A stretch of DNA of 38,946 nucleotides, from positions 1 through 38,946 of the forward strand of contig JBJTCD010000085.1 in assembly GCA_046091665.1 (NCBI GenBank), written 5' to 3'. A program made the position numbers and the translations under genes. Below, one piece after another: positions 8,456 through 15,299 of this stretch. Within the stretch, counting starts at the first letter, position 1; every line of letters starts with the position of its first letter. Origin of the DNA: CAIUPE01 sp046091665. GTDB lineage: Bacteria > Pseudomonadota > Alphaproteobacteria > Rhizobiales > Beijerinckiaceae. The notes under the pieces are model-generated. The model did no database searches. It saw only the letters and a list, made by a program, of their open reading frames with translations, and was not told where the DNA came from.

Positions 8456-8549
8456 GAAGTCCAAAGCCGGCCTCCCATCATTAAAAAAGTGAAAGTCGGG
8501 CAAGCCCGACTTTCATGGCGGCGGCATGGACTTCTAAGAAGTCCAAAGC
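8435..8549. repeat. Direct repeat of the groEL 3' end (33 bp, offset 82 bp)
   Basis: The 33 bases at 8435-8467, covering the last codons of groEL, its stop and 12 bases after it, recur exactly at 8517-8549. Both copies contain the hairpin GGACTTC-TAA-GAAGTCC. The second copy lies outside the gene and codes for nothing obvious. The spacer contains a separate 10-bp hairpin. Confidence 0.95.
8483..8514 (-). terminator. Probable terminator for the leftward lpxH-like/glycosyltransferase transcript
   Basis: Arms GAAAGTCGGG (8491-8500) and CCCGACTTTC (8505-8514) pair perfectly around CAAG. Read on the minus strand, the stem is followed two bases later by six T residues (8488-8483). It would stop transcripts running left from 8837, before they enter groEL antisense. 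Confidence 0.65.
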
Positions 8550-8562
8550 TTGGAATAAGAAG

Positions 8563-8589
8563 GGGCGCTCGCAAGGGCGCCCTTTTTTT
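8563..8589 (+). terminator. Rho-independent terminator of groESL
   Basis: GGGCGC (8563-8568) pairs with GCGCCC (8577-8582) and is followed directly by seven T residues (8583-8589). It lies about 110 bases after the groEL stop, beyond the duplicated gene end. Confidence 0.8.
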
Positions 8590-8595
8590 ATTTTT

Positions 8596-8713
8596 CGTCA
8601 TTGCGAGCGAACGCGAAGCAATCCAGGTGGAGTTAACGAACGAAGCGCAATCGATTCATTGCGCTTTAACAACAATGATCAGCTGGATTGCTTCGCTCCC
8701 GCTCGCAATGACG
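8596..8713. repeat. 118-bp palindromic repeat element
   Basis: Outer arms of 31 bases (8596-8626 and 8683-8713) are inverted repeats with 28 of 31 positions matching; they begin CGTCATTGCGAGCG on either strand. Between them lies an inner perfect 9-bp inverted repeat (AAGCGCAAT at 8643-8651, ATTGCGCTT at 8658-8666). The whole could form a long cruciform or RNA hairpin. Arms of this kind recur as dispersed repeats in various bacterial genomes (from memory); no coding content. Together with the neighbouring repeats it fills the groEL-glycosyltransferase gap. Confidence 0.85.
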
Positions 8714-8722
8714 GTTTAAGTA

Positions 8723-8873
8723 TCCTCATCCTGAATCGGACCGCAGGTCCGAGTCGAAGGACGTGGTCATTAATGAAGCGTGGTTCGACACGCGATGCTT
8801 TGCATCGCGGCTCACCATGAGGGTTGACAGAGTTCCTCATCCTGAGCCGTCGCGAAGCGACGAGTCGAAGGAC
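8723..8873. repeat. Cluster of three related hairpin repeats (two direct, one inverted)
   Basis: Copy 1 (8723-8762) and copy 2 (8834-8873) share TCCTCATCCTGA at the left and GAGTCGAAGGA at the right. A third, inverted and more diverged copy lies between them (8781-8823, GGTTCGACACG ... CGGCTCACCATGAGG). Each has a different but perfectly paired stem: TCGGACC/GGTCCGA around GCA, CGCGATGC/GCATCGCG around TTT, and CGTCGC/GCGACG around GAA. The last copy overlaps the 3' end of the glycosyltransferase gene. Confidence 0.85.
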
Positions 8874-9871
8874 TCCATTCCTCGTTGCACATTTTCAAAA
8901 AATTGCCGCGTCGATTGTTCAAATGAGAATTGAGAAGCGAACTCACGCGCCTGAGTGCGCGAAAGAGTTAAAGCCTTGCGCGCGGCAACTGTGAGATCAT
9001 CATGAAGCACAGCGGAGCCTGCATCAGCCACATCCCGAATAAGGCCCTCACCCGGAAAGGCTGCCACCGGCACGCCAGAGGCCAGCGCTTCAAGCAATAC
9101 AAGGCCGAAAGTTTCCGTGCGACTTGGAAACACAAACACATCGGCTGATGCATAAGAGCGCGCGAGATCCTCGCCAAATTGCGCGCCCATAAAATGCGCG
9201 TCCGGATAAAGTGATTGCAACCGCGCACGATCAGGCCCGTCACCCACAATCACTTTCGAGCCTTCAAGATCGAGCGACAAAAAAGCTTCGAGATTTTTTT
9301 CAACCGCTAACCGCGCGACGCAAAGATAAATCGGACGCGGCAAATCAAGAACAGACTCAGCACGTGGCTTGAACAAAGCTGTATCGACTCCGCGCGACCA
9401 AAGCATAAGACGATTAAAACCCTTCGCCCGTAACTCATCACCCAACGCTTCGGTTGCAACCATCGTGCCATCACCACTATTATGAAATTTGCGCAACAAC
9501 GCGTAAGTGAGGGGCTCAGGCACGGGCAAGCGCGCGCGAAGATATTGCGGGTAACGCGTATGATAACATGTGGTGAAAGAGAGATTGCGTTTGCGGCAGG
9601 CACGCCGCGCCAATAGGCCAAGCGGACCTTCAGTGGCGAGATGCACCGCATCCGGCTTGGCAGCATCAATCAAATCATTAAGGAGTTTGGGACGCGCAAG
9701 CGACAATCGAATTTCAGCATAGCCCGGCATCGGCACAGTGCGGAATTGTTCGGGCGTAATGAAGACAATCTCTTCGCCAATGCGGCGCGCTTCCGCTTCA
9801 AGCTGTTCAAGCGATCTCACAACACCATTGACTTGGGGGTGCCACGCATCGGTTACAACAAGAACGCGCAT
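8837..9871 (-). CDS. Glycosyltransferase family 4 (GT-B) protein
   Basis: A 344-residue glycosyltransferase of the GT-B fold. The start MRVLVVTDAWHPQVNGVVRSLEQL is typical of the MgtA/SqdX-like group (sugar-nucleotide-dependent mannosyl, glucosyl or sulfoquinovosyl transfer to lipids), and the donor-site motif with the E-x7-E spacing is seen in 'PSRTETFGLVLLEALASGVPV'. The ATG at 9871 overlaps the stop of the phosphoesterase gene (TAATG) and gives the correct family start, so the upstream extension is not used. Pairing with an LpxH-like enzyme suggests envelope glycolipid synthesis. The last eleven residues (SFDSSLRDGSG) and the stop are encoded by a palindromic repeat, so the native C-terminus has been replaced or extended. 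Acceptor and sugar are unknown. Confidence 0.88.
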   Translation of the reverse strand: MRVLVVTDAWHPQVNGVVRSLEQLEAEARRIGEEIVFITPEQFRTVPMPGYAEIRLSLARPKLLNDLIDAAKPDAVHLATEGPLGLLARRACRKRNLSFTTCYHTRYPQYLRARLPVPEPLTYALLRKFHNSGDGTMVATEALGDELRAKGFNRLMLWSRGVDTALFKPRAESVLDLPRPIYLCVARLAVEKNLEAFLSLDLEGSKVIVGDGPDRARLQSLYPDAHFMGAQFGEDLARSYASADVFVFPSRTETFGLVLLEALASGVPVAAFPGEGLIRDVADAGSAVLHDDLTVAARKALTLSRTQAREFASQFSFEQSTRQFFENVQRGMESFDSSLRDGSG

Positions 9872-10674
9872 TAAGCTGCCGATCGCAAATCTTCCAGATC
9901 GCTTTCTAGCATTGTTTCGACCGCGCGCAAAGATGTCCACCGCATGAGTTCAAGCGTGCCATCAAAGCCTTCAACAAGCGCTGAGCAAGAATCAACCCAG
10001 TCACCCGTGTTCAGATAAAGATAATCATCAAAATGGCGGATCACCGGCGCGTGGATATGGCCGCACACAATGCCATGCACGTCAAATTTACGCGCATCAT
10101 TCACAACGGCTTTTTCAAACGCACCAATGAAGTTCACGGCACGTTTGACTTTCTGCTTGCTCCAACCAGAGAAAGACCAATAAGGCAGGCCCAAACGGCG
10201 ACGCACCCAGCCAATTGAAATGTTCAATCCGATAGCGATGTCGTAGGCCCAATCCCCAAGATGGGCGAGCCATTTCACATTATTAACAACCACATCAAAT
10301 TTATCGCCGTGCAAAATCAAAAGCCGTTTGCCATCCGCGGTTTCATGGATGATCTCTTCATGAATTTCGACACCACCAAAATTTTGGCCGACATAGTCTC
10401 GCAAAAATTCATCATGATTGCCTGGAATATAGATGATGCGGCACCCTTTGCGCACCCGACGCAATAATTTTTGAATCACATCATTATGCGCTTGCGGCCA
10501 ATACCACCCCGCTTTCAAGCGCCATCCATCGATAATATCACCCACGAGATAGATCGTTTCCGCCTCGATATGCTTTAAAAAATCGAGCAGGAGATCGGCC
10601 TGACAGGCTTTCGTGCCCAAATGAATATCCGACAAAAACAAGGTCCGGACGCGCTTAACGGCGTTATGAGTCAC
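9871..10674 (-). CDS. UDP-2,3-diacylglucosamine diphosphatase-like metallophosphoesterase
   Basis: A calcineurin-like phosphoesterase of about 267 residues in the LpxH-related group (COG2908). Metal-binding motifs occur in order: LSDIHLG (Asp16, His18), VGDIIDGW, PGNHDEF, LHGDKFD and GHIHAP. LpxH itself cleaves UDP-2,3-diacylglucosamine in lipid A synthesis; this longer form is common in alphaproteobacteria and its exact substrate is less certain. The GTG at 10674 is preferred because AGGGAG lies seven bases upstream; a GTG at 10713 would add 13 residues without a visible ribosome binding site. The stop overlaps the ATG of the glycosyltransferase, indicating coupled expression. Confidence 0.85.
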   Translation of the reverse strand: MTHNAVKRVRTLFLSDIHLGTKACQADLLLDFLKHIEAETIYLVGDIIDGWRLKAGWYWPQAHNDVIQKLLRRVRKGCRIIYIPGNHDEFLRDYVGQNFGGVEIHEEIIHETADGKRLLILHGDKFDVVVNNVKWLAHLGDWAYDIAIGLNISIGWVRRRLGLPYWSFSGWSKQKVKRAVNFIGAFEKAVVNDARKFDVHGIVCGHIHAPVIRHFDDYLYLNTGDWVDSCSALVEGFDGTLELMRWTSLRAVETMLESDLEDLRSAA

Positions 10675-10776
10675 GAAGGCACTCCCTGACGAATCGCTAT
10701 TCCCCGCTGTCACAAAACTGATTTCTTTGACGGGATCATGACAATTTCACGGCCAAGCGCGAAAGCCCATCCGCAA

Positions 10777-10800
10777 GATCACGCATAATCGCGCGTGATC
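10777..10800. repeat. Inverted repeat at the SDR gene stop
   Basis: GATCACGC (10777-10784) and GCGTGATC (10793-10800) form a perfect 8-bp stem that begins within the stop codon of the SDR gene (10801-10799). No T-tract follows on either strand, so intrinsic termination is not clear; it may stabilise the 3' end of the message. Confidence 0.55.
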
Positions 10801-11611
10801 AACTCGACCAGTTGGTCTGGAAATCACCAAAGAGGGTAATGCCGCCACATGCAAAAATGGTTTGCCCGGTAATATAATTAGCATCTTCCGACGCCAAAAA
10901 AGCATAAACGCCCGCGACATCTTCAGGCGTTGCAACACGGCGCATGGGGATATGGTTTTCAACCACGCTCACCGCTTTCGGGTCATGCCGCCATGAATCA
11001 TTGAGGCTCGTTGATACAGCCCCCGGCCCAACCGCATTCACGCGGATATTCTTATCCGCATATTCAAGCGCCAATGTGCGCGTGAGGTTGGAAAGCCCGC
11101 CTTTGCTGATCGAATAAGCGAGGTAAGTCGGCTTCGGAATCAACTCATGGACACTTGTCGTGTTGATGATCGATCCACCACCCGCGCGAGAGAGAAAATG
11201 CGCGATCGCTTTTTCCGATGCATAGGCGGTGCCCATCAAATTGACCGCAACAATTTTATCAAAGGTCGATGCGTCAAATCCATTGCCCGGCGTTTCAGCT
11301 TGAATGCCAGCATTATTGATCAAACAATCCAAGCGCCCGCATTCCTTCACGGCCTGATCAATGGCGTGATGAATCGAAGTGCGATCAGAAACATCTGCGG
11401 CGATGATGCGATGGGCGTTGCTATCAAATCCATTCTTCGTGCTGATCGCCTTTAGGCTTTCGAGCGTGTGTGCGGCTTCCTCATCATCCCGATAATGATT
11501 GATGATGATCACCGCGCCTTCAGCGGCAAACCGTTCGGCCACAGCACGACCGATACCGCGCGAACCACCCGTGATGAAACTGCGCATACCCTCAAGACGA
11601 GCTTTAGACAT
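10799..11611 (-). CDS. SDR family oxidoreductase
   Basis: A 270-residue classical short-chain dehydrogenase/reductase. The cofactor motif TGGSRGIG is at 14-21, NNAG at 99-102, and the catalytic Ser153, Tyr166 and Lys170 are in place (YLAYSISK). 'GPGAVSTSLND' follows the usual P/G motif, and the C-terminal 'MRRVATPEDVAGVYAFLASEDANYITGQTIFACGG' is standard. It resembles glucose 1-dehydrogenase / 3-oxoacyl reductase-type members, but the substrate cannot be assigned. The ATG at 11611 is chosen because homology begins there; it then clears the msrQ stop by 16 bases, so it may be third in an msrP-msrQ-SDR transcript. Its ribosome binding site is weak. Confidence 0.88.
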   Translation of the reverse strand: MSKARLEGMRSFITGGSRGIGRAVAERFAAEGAVIIINHYRDDEEAAHTLESLKAISTKNGFDSNAHRIIAADVSDRTSIHHAIDQAVKECGRLDCLINNAGIQAETPGNGFDASTFDKIVAVNLMGTAYASEKAIAHFLSRAGGGSIINTTSVHELIPKPTYLAYSISKGGLSNLTRTLALEYADKNIRVNAVGPGAVSTSLNDSWRHDPKAVSVVENHIPMRRVATPEDVAGVYAFLASEDANYITGQTIFACGGITLFGDFQTNWSS

Positions 11612-11627
11612 GAAGATGATAACCTTA

Positions 11628-12287
11628 TTAAGAAGCTGCGCGGACACCACGATGACGTGGCGCTTTGGGTAAAGCGGAAATGAGCCGATAGGCGAGAAGC
11701 GCGGTCAGCACAAGGCCTAAAAGAAGCGGCCAGAAAATATCGCGCTTCACAAGCCACCAATAATGAATGATTCCCAATATTGCGATGGCATAAATCAATT
11801 TATGGAGCTGCGCCCATGTCTTGCCGCCAATCCGCAGCACCCATCCCCGAGTCGAAGTTACCGCAAGCGGAATCATCAAGAGAAAAGCGAGGAAGCCGAC
11901 GAGGATAAAGGGCCGTTTTGCAATCTCACGCGCCATATCGGAAAGGTCAAAGAGGCGATCGAAACCGAGATAGGCCAAAAAATGCAGACTCACATAATAA
12001 AAAGAAAACAAGCCCAGCATTCGACGGAGTTTGATGGCGTCATTCCATTTTGTCACTCGCCGCACAGGCGTAACAGCAAGCGTCAGCAAAAGAGAATAAA
12101 TGACCCAGTCACCTGTATGATGCAAAATTGCTTCTGCAGGGTTAGCGCCCAACATCAATGGATCAAAGAAAATTGCATAGATAATCAAGAGCGACGGAAG
12201 AAGCATAAAACAGAATAAAAGTGGCTTGATCACGCCGATGAATGAGCGCGTCGACTTAAACAAAGAATTGGAAGCAGTTGCACTCAT
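11628..12287 (-). CDS. msrQ: MsrQ, haem-binding membrane subunit of methionine sulfoxide reductase
   Basis: A 219-residue inner-membrane b-type haem protein (formerly YedZ) that passes electrons from the quinone pool or flavin reductase to periplasmic MsrP for repair of oxidised methionine. About six transmembrane helices are visible. Likely haem-ligand histidines occur in 'FYYVSLHFLAYLGFD', 'WAQLHKLIYAIAILG' and 'IIHYWWLVKRD', as in the ferric reductase-like domain. The ATG at 12287 lies only four bases after the msrP stop; the longer open frame upstream overlaps msrP and is not used. This is the normal msrP-msrQ order. Confidence 0.92.
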   Translation of the reverse strand: MSATASNSLFKSTRSFIGVIKPLLFCFMLLPSLLIIYAIFFDPLMLGANPAEAILHHTGDWVIYSLLLTLAVTPVRRVTKWNDAIKLRRMLGLFSFYYVSLHFLAYLGFDRLFDLSDMAREIAKRPFILVGFLAFLLMIPLAVTSTRGWVLRIGGKTWAQLHKLIYAIAILGIIHYWWLVKRDIFWPLLLGLVLTALLAYRLISALPKAPRHRGVRAAS

Positions 12288-12291
12288 CGGA

Positions 12292-13229
12292 TCAATAAAA
12301 TTTCGCAAGATCCATGCCGGAATAAAGCGATGCCACTTGTTCGCCATAACCGTTGAACGGTTCCGTATCATGATTGGCAAAGAACCCGGGCAAGCGCCGC
12401 TCGCGCTTTTGGCTCCAGCGTGGATGATCAACCGCCGGATTTACATTCGAATAAAATCCATATTCATTCGGTGCGGCGCTGTTCCATGCGGTTTTCGGTT
12501 CATCGGCAACAAGATCAATCCGTACGATGGATTTCACGCTTTTAAATCCATATTTCCACGGCACAACAATGCGCACCGGCGCGCCATTTTGATTAGGCAA
12601 CACTTCGCCATACATGCCAAGCGTCAACAAAGTGAGAGGATGCATCGCCTCATCAAGACGTAAGCCTTCCGTATAAGGCCAATCGAGCACGCGATAGGAA
12701 ATACCCGGCATTTCATCAGGCTTTGACGCGGTTGTGAACTTCACATAGCGCGCTTTGGATGTCGGCTCCACTTGCGCGAGAAGTTTTGACAAGGAAAAAC
12801 CAATCCATGGAATGACCATCGACCAAGCTTCAACGCAGCGCAGGCGATAGATGCGTTCTTCAAGATCAAATTTCAAAAGCTCTTCTACGCCGATAGTTTT
12901 CGGCTTTGCGACTTCGCCGCCAATTTCAACGGTCCAGGGTTTCGTTGTGAATTTTACGGCATTGCGCGCGGGGTCGGATTTCGAAGTGCCGAATTCATAG
13001 AAATTATTATAGGTCGTTGCGAGTGAACGATCTGTCACCGCGTCGGACGGTTTTGGAAACGCATTTTGCGAAAATGATAAAGCCGTAGGCGATGTTGCAC
13101 CCAAAGCCGATGACCAGCCAAAGCCGCACCCGTTGCCAAAGCACCTCCCATGAAATGACGGCGTGAAAGATAGATCTCATGCGGCGTGATTTCATATGAA
13201 GGAATTTTGGGACCAAGAGTGTTTGTCAT
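12292..13229 (-). CDS. msrP: MsrP, periplasmic methionine sulfoxide reductase catalytic subunit (frameshifted)
   Basis: MsrP is a molybdopterin enzyme exported folded by the Tat system. The body (12292 to about 13107) is intact: 'PWTVEIGGEVAKPKTIGVEELL', the molybdenum-ligand cysteine in 'YRLRCVEAWSMVIPW', and 'PVRIVVPWKYGFKSVKSI'. Its N-terminus lies in a different frame: from the ATG at 13229 (GGAG five bases upstream) the sequence reads MTNTLGPKIPSYEITPHEIYLSRRHFMGG and then a hydrophobic run, which is the conserved MsrP N-terminus with its twin-arginine signal (SRRHF). The two frames join near 13105-13118, where one added base, or a -1 shift near CTTTGGG, would restore a single protein. 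The body alone would start at a TTG (13104) and lack the export signal. A genuine mutation, an assembly error and recoding are all possible. Confidence 0.85.
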
Positions 13230-13296
13230 GCGTATCTCCATCAAGAGAGAAAAGCGGCAACGAAACTATAAACGCATTTACGCAGACAAGACTCAA

Positions 13297-14223
13297 TCAG
13301 TTTGCCATAAAGGCCTCGACCGCGGCGCGGCGCGGTATGGGCCCCACAGCACCATAGGCTTGTGTCGATAATGCGGCAGCCGCATTGGCAAAATGCGCGG
13401 CGACAAAAGCATCGCGGCTTTTCACCCATTCGGCAAGGAAAGCGCCATCAAATGTATCCCCTGCCCCCGTCGCATCAACAGCTTTCACAACCCGCGCCGG
13501 AATATGGCGGCGTTTATCTTTTGTCGCCACAAGCGTACCCTCTTTCCCCATGGTGAGCGCCACGATGCTCGGCCCCAAAGCGAGATAAAAATCACAAATT
13601 GCATCAGCGCTTTCAAGTCCCGTCAATTGACGCGCATCATCAAGGCCGGGAAGAAGAATGGTGCTTTTCGCCGCTGCTGCGTGGATGATCGCGCGCGCGC
13701 GTTCAATCGGCCAAAGGCGCAAGCGCAAATTCGTGTCGTAACTGATTACACGCCCCGCCGCGTGAGCGCGCGCCATCGCTTCAAACACCATGTCGCAGGC
13801 TAAAACTGAAATCGCTTGGCTGATGCCGGAGACATGCAAAATCTCAGCGGACTCAACGAGCCCCTTCGGCAAATCTTGTGATGTCACAAGGCTCGCGGCT
13901 GATCCTGCGCGGTAATAGCTGAATTCATGGCCATCAGGTCCATGAGTGACAAAATAAATCCCTGTCCGTTGCCCTTGGGCGAGCTTCACATGCGTGCGGT
14001 CAACATGTTCTTGATCCCACAAATCGAGAAATTGTCGGCCAAAGGCGTCATCTCCGAGATGGGTGAAATAGGCGGTGCGCGCGCCTTGACGGGCGGCGGC
14101 GATAATCGTGTTCGACGTATCGCCGCCATGACCGGGCCGATAGGTCGGCGCGGGCCCCGAGCGATCCTCGTTGAATTCAACCATCGGTTCGCCAATCGCC
14201 AGAATATCGATTTTCGCCGTCAC
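13297..14223 (-). CDS. kdgK: PfkB family sugar kinase, probably 2-keto-3-deoxygluconate kinase
   Basis: A 308-residue ribokinase-family enzyme. The N-terminal 'ILAIGEPMVEFNE' and 'GHGGDTSNTIIAAARQGARTAYFTHLGDDAFG' are typical of KdgK-type kinases, and the PfkB C-terminal signature with catalytic aspartate is seen in 'DATGAGDTFDGAF' (Asp256). KdgK phosphorylates 2-dehydro-3-deoxy-D-gluconate for the Entner-Doudoroff route; other PfkB substrates (fructose, adenosine) are less likely. The GTG at 14223 is chosen because AAGGAG lies nine bases upstream; a GTG at 14244 sits just before that site. It is divergent from hsp20 and isolated from other sugar genes. Confidence 0.8.
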   Translation of the reverse strand: MTAKIDILAIGEPMVEFNEDRSGPAPTYRPGHGGDTSNTIIAAARQGARTAYFTHLGDDAFGRQFLDLWDQEHVDRTHVKLAQGQRTGIYFVTHGPDGHEFSYYRAGSAASLVTSQDLPKGLVESAEILHVSGISQAISVLACDMVFEAMARAHAAGRVISYDTNLRLRLWPIERARAIIHAAAAKSTILLPGLDDARQLTGLESADAICDFYLALGPSIVALTMGKEGTLVATKDKRRHIPARVVKAVDATGAGDTFDGAFLAEWVKSRDAFVAAHFANAAAALSTQAYGAVGPIPRRAAVEAFMAN

Positions 14224-14243
14224 CGCCCCACTCTCCTTGATCA

Positions 14244-14274
14244 CTTGCAGGATGGATCGAGCATGACCATATTT
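14244..14274 (+). promoter_or_regulatory. Candidate RpoH-type promoter of hsp20
   Basis: CTTGCA (14244-14249), a 17-base spacer and CCATATTT (14267-14274) resemble the alphaproteobacterial heat-shock promoter pattern. Predicted transcription would begin near 14281, leaving a leader of about 70 bases that opens with the hairpin GGCC-GAAA-GGCC (14282-14293). Assignment is by pattern and by the heat-shock gene downstream. Confidence 0.45.
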
Positions 14275-14351
14275 CGCTTAAGGCCGAAAGGCCCCGGAGT
14301 GCTTAATCCCGAGGCTCCTGATCCGAAGTGCCTTACTCATGGGCTTCGCAC

Positions 14352-14780
14352 ATGACACGAATGACCACTTTGACCTCGCCTTTCCTCATCGGCTTTGATG
14401 AATTCGAACGGGCACTGGAACGCATCGCGAAGACCGCGACCGACGGTTATCCGCCCTATAATATTGAACGCGTGCCGCGCTCGGACTCACAACCGGAGCT
14501 CTTGCGCATCACTTTGGCGGTGGCAGGCTTCACCCGCGATCAACTTGATGTGACTTTGGAAGAAAACCAGCTCGTGATCCGTGGCCGGCAGACAGACGAT
14601 AAAAGCCGCGTCTATCTTCATCGCGGCATTGCGGCGCGGCAATTCCAGAAAAGCTTCTTGCTCGTCGATGGCATGGAGGTCATGGGCGCGGCGATGACCA
14701 ATGGTCTTCTTGTTATCGATCTCGCGCGACCGGAGCCGGAAAAAATTATCCGGCGCATCGATATTGTAGAACGCGATTGA
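14352..14780 (+). CDS. Hsp20/alpha-crystallin family small heat shock protein
   Basis: A 142-residue small heat-shock chaperone that holds unfolding proteins. The N-terminal 'TSPFLIGFDEFERALERIA' followed by 'GYPPYNIERV' is the usual start of rhizobial Hsp20 proteins; the alpha-crystallin domain spans about 35-130 with 'LRITLAVAGFTRDQLDVTLEENQLVIRGRQ' and ends in 'GLLVIDLARPEP'. The ATG at 14352 (MTRMTTLTS) matches the family start; an upstream GTG (14328) would add eight unlikely residues. No Shine-Dalgarno sequence is visible before the ATG, and a small stem (CGAAG/CTTCG, 14324-14348) sits just in front, so temperature-dependent translation is possible. A DUF1150 gene follows, as is usual. 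Confidence 0.88.
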   Translation: MTRMTTLTSPFLIGFDEFERALERIAKTATDGYPPYNIERVPRSDSQPELLRITLAVAGFTRDQLDVTLEENQLVIRGRQTDDKSRVYLHRGIAARQFQKSFLLVDGMEVMGAAMTNGLLVIDLARPEPEKIIRRIDIVERD

Positions 14781-14824
14781 GATCATAAGTGATAAATATG
14801 ACGACACCGCTCAAGGAGGGTGGC

Positions 14825-15103
14825 ATGACTGAGACGACGAAAATTTTAACAAGTGAGAGCGGCGACGAAACCCTCTCCATCCAATCGCTCGCTCAATGGG
14901 GCGAAGGTAAACTCGCTTATCTGAAGCCGATCAAATCGGATGATCTTGGCCGGATTTTTCCGGGCGCGCCGGAAGTGGCGCCGGGCTTGAACCTCTTTGT
15001 GCTTTTGGCGGCCAATGGCATGCCGATCATGATCACGGATTCACGCGATACGGCCATGGCCAATGCCTGGGAAAATGACCTCGAAACGGTAAGCCTCCAC
15101 TAA
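14825..15103 (+). CDS. DUF1150 family protein
   Basis: A 92-residue acidic cytosolic protein of unknown function. The segment 'LAYLKPIKSDDLGRIFPGAP' and the following 'GLNLFVLLAANGMPIMITDSRDTAMANAWENDL' match what is known of DUF1150, a small alphaproteobacterial family usually found beside hsp20 genes, as here. The ATG at 14825 is preferred over an upstream GTG (14789) because AAGGAG lies six bases before it. The 45-base gap to hsp20 suggests one transcript. Function unknown; the association suggests a role under heat or oxidative stress. Confidence 0.85.
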   Translation: MTETTKILTSESGDETLSIQSLAQWGEGKLAYLKPIKSDDLGRIFPGAPEVAPGLNLFVLLAANGMPIMITDSRDTAMANAWENDLETVSLH

Positions 15104-15119
15104 AAGAGCGCCACCTGAA

Positions 15120-15142
15120 GCGCGTGCTCAAAAAGCACGCGC
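15120..15142 (+). terminator. Strong hairpin after the DUF1150 gene
   Basis: GCGCGTGCT (15120-15128) and AGCACGCGC (15134-15142) form a perfect 9-bp stem around CAAAA, 16 bases after the stop. The following bases are A-rich rather than T-rich, so it is at best a weak or factor-dependent terminator of the hsp20-DUF1150 transcript. Confidence 0.45.
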
Positions 15143-15175
15143 GTGCAAAAAAGCGCGTATGAACCCGCACCCGAG

Positions 15176-15203
15176 TTGACTTCCCCGTGCTTTCCGCGCA
15201 TTT
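15176..15203 (+). promoter_or_regulatory. Candidate infC promoter
   Basis: TTGACT at 15176-15181 is a good -35 box. A GCATTT-like -10 lies 16 bases later (15198-15203) and is weak. The leader that would follow contains a CGGGC-TT-GCCCG hairpin (15250-15261) before the infC ribosome binding site. Supported only by pattern and position. Confidence 0.35.
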
Positions 15204-15299
15204 CCGCTTATGAAGCAATCCTTCATTAAAACTGATTTGTCAGGATCAGCGGGCTTGCCCGTATCGGGACCCTGAAAATCAAAAGAGGAGACTAAAGCC

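Noticed and set aside
13105..13118. Programmed -1 ribosomal frameshifting in msrP.
   Set aside because: TTTGGGT looks like a slippery heptamer, but it is not in the correct phase relative to the upstream frame, and no such recoding is known in msrP. A base loss or assembly error is simpler.
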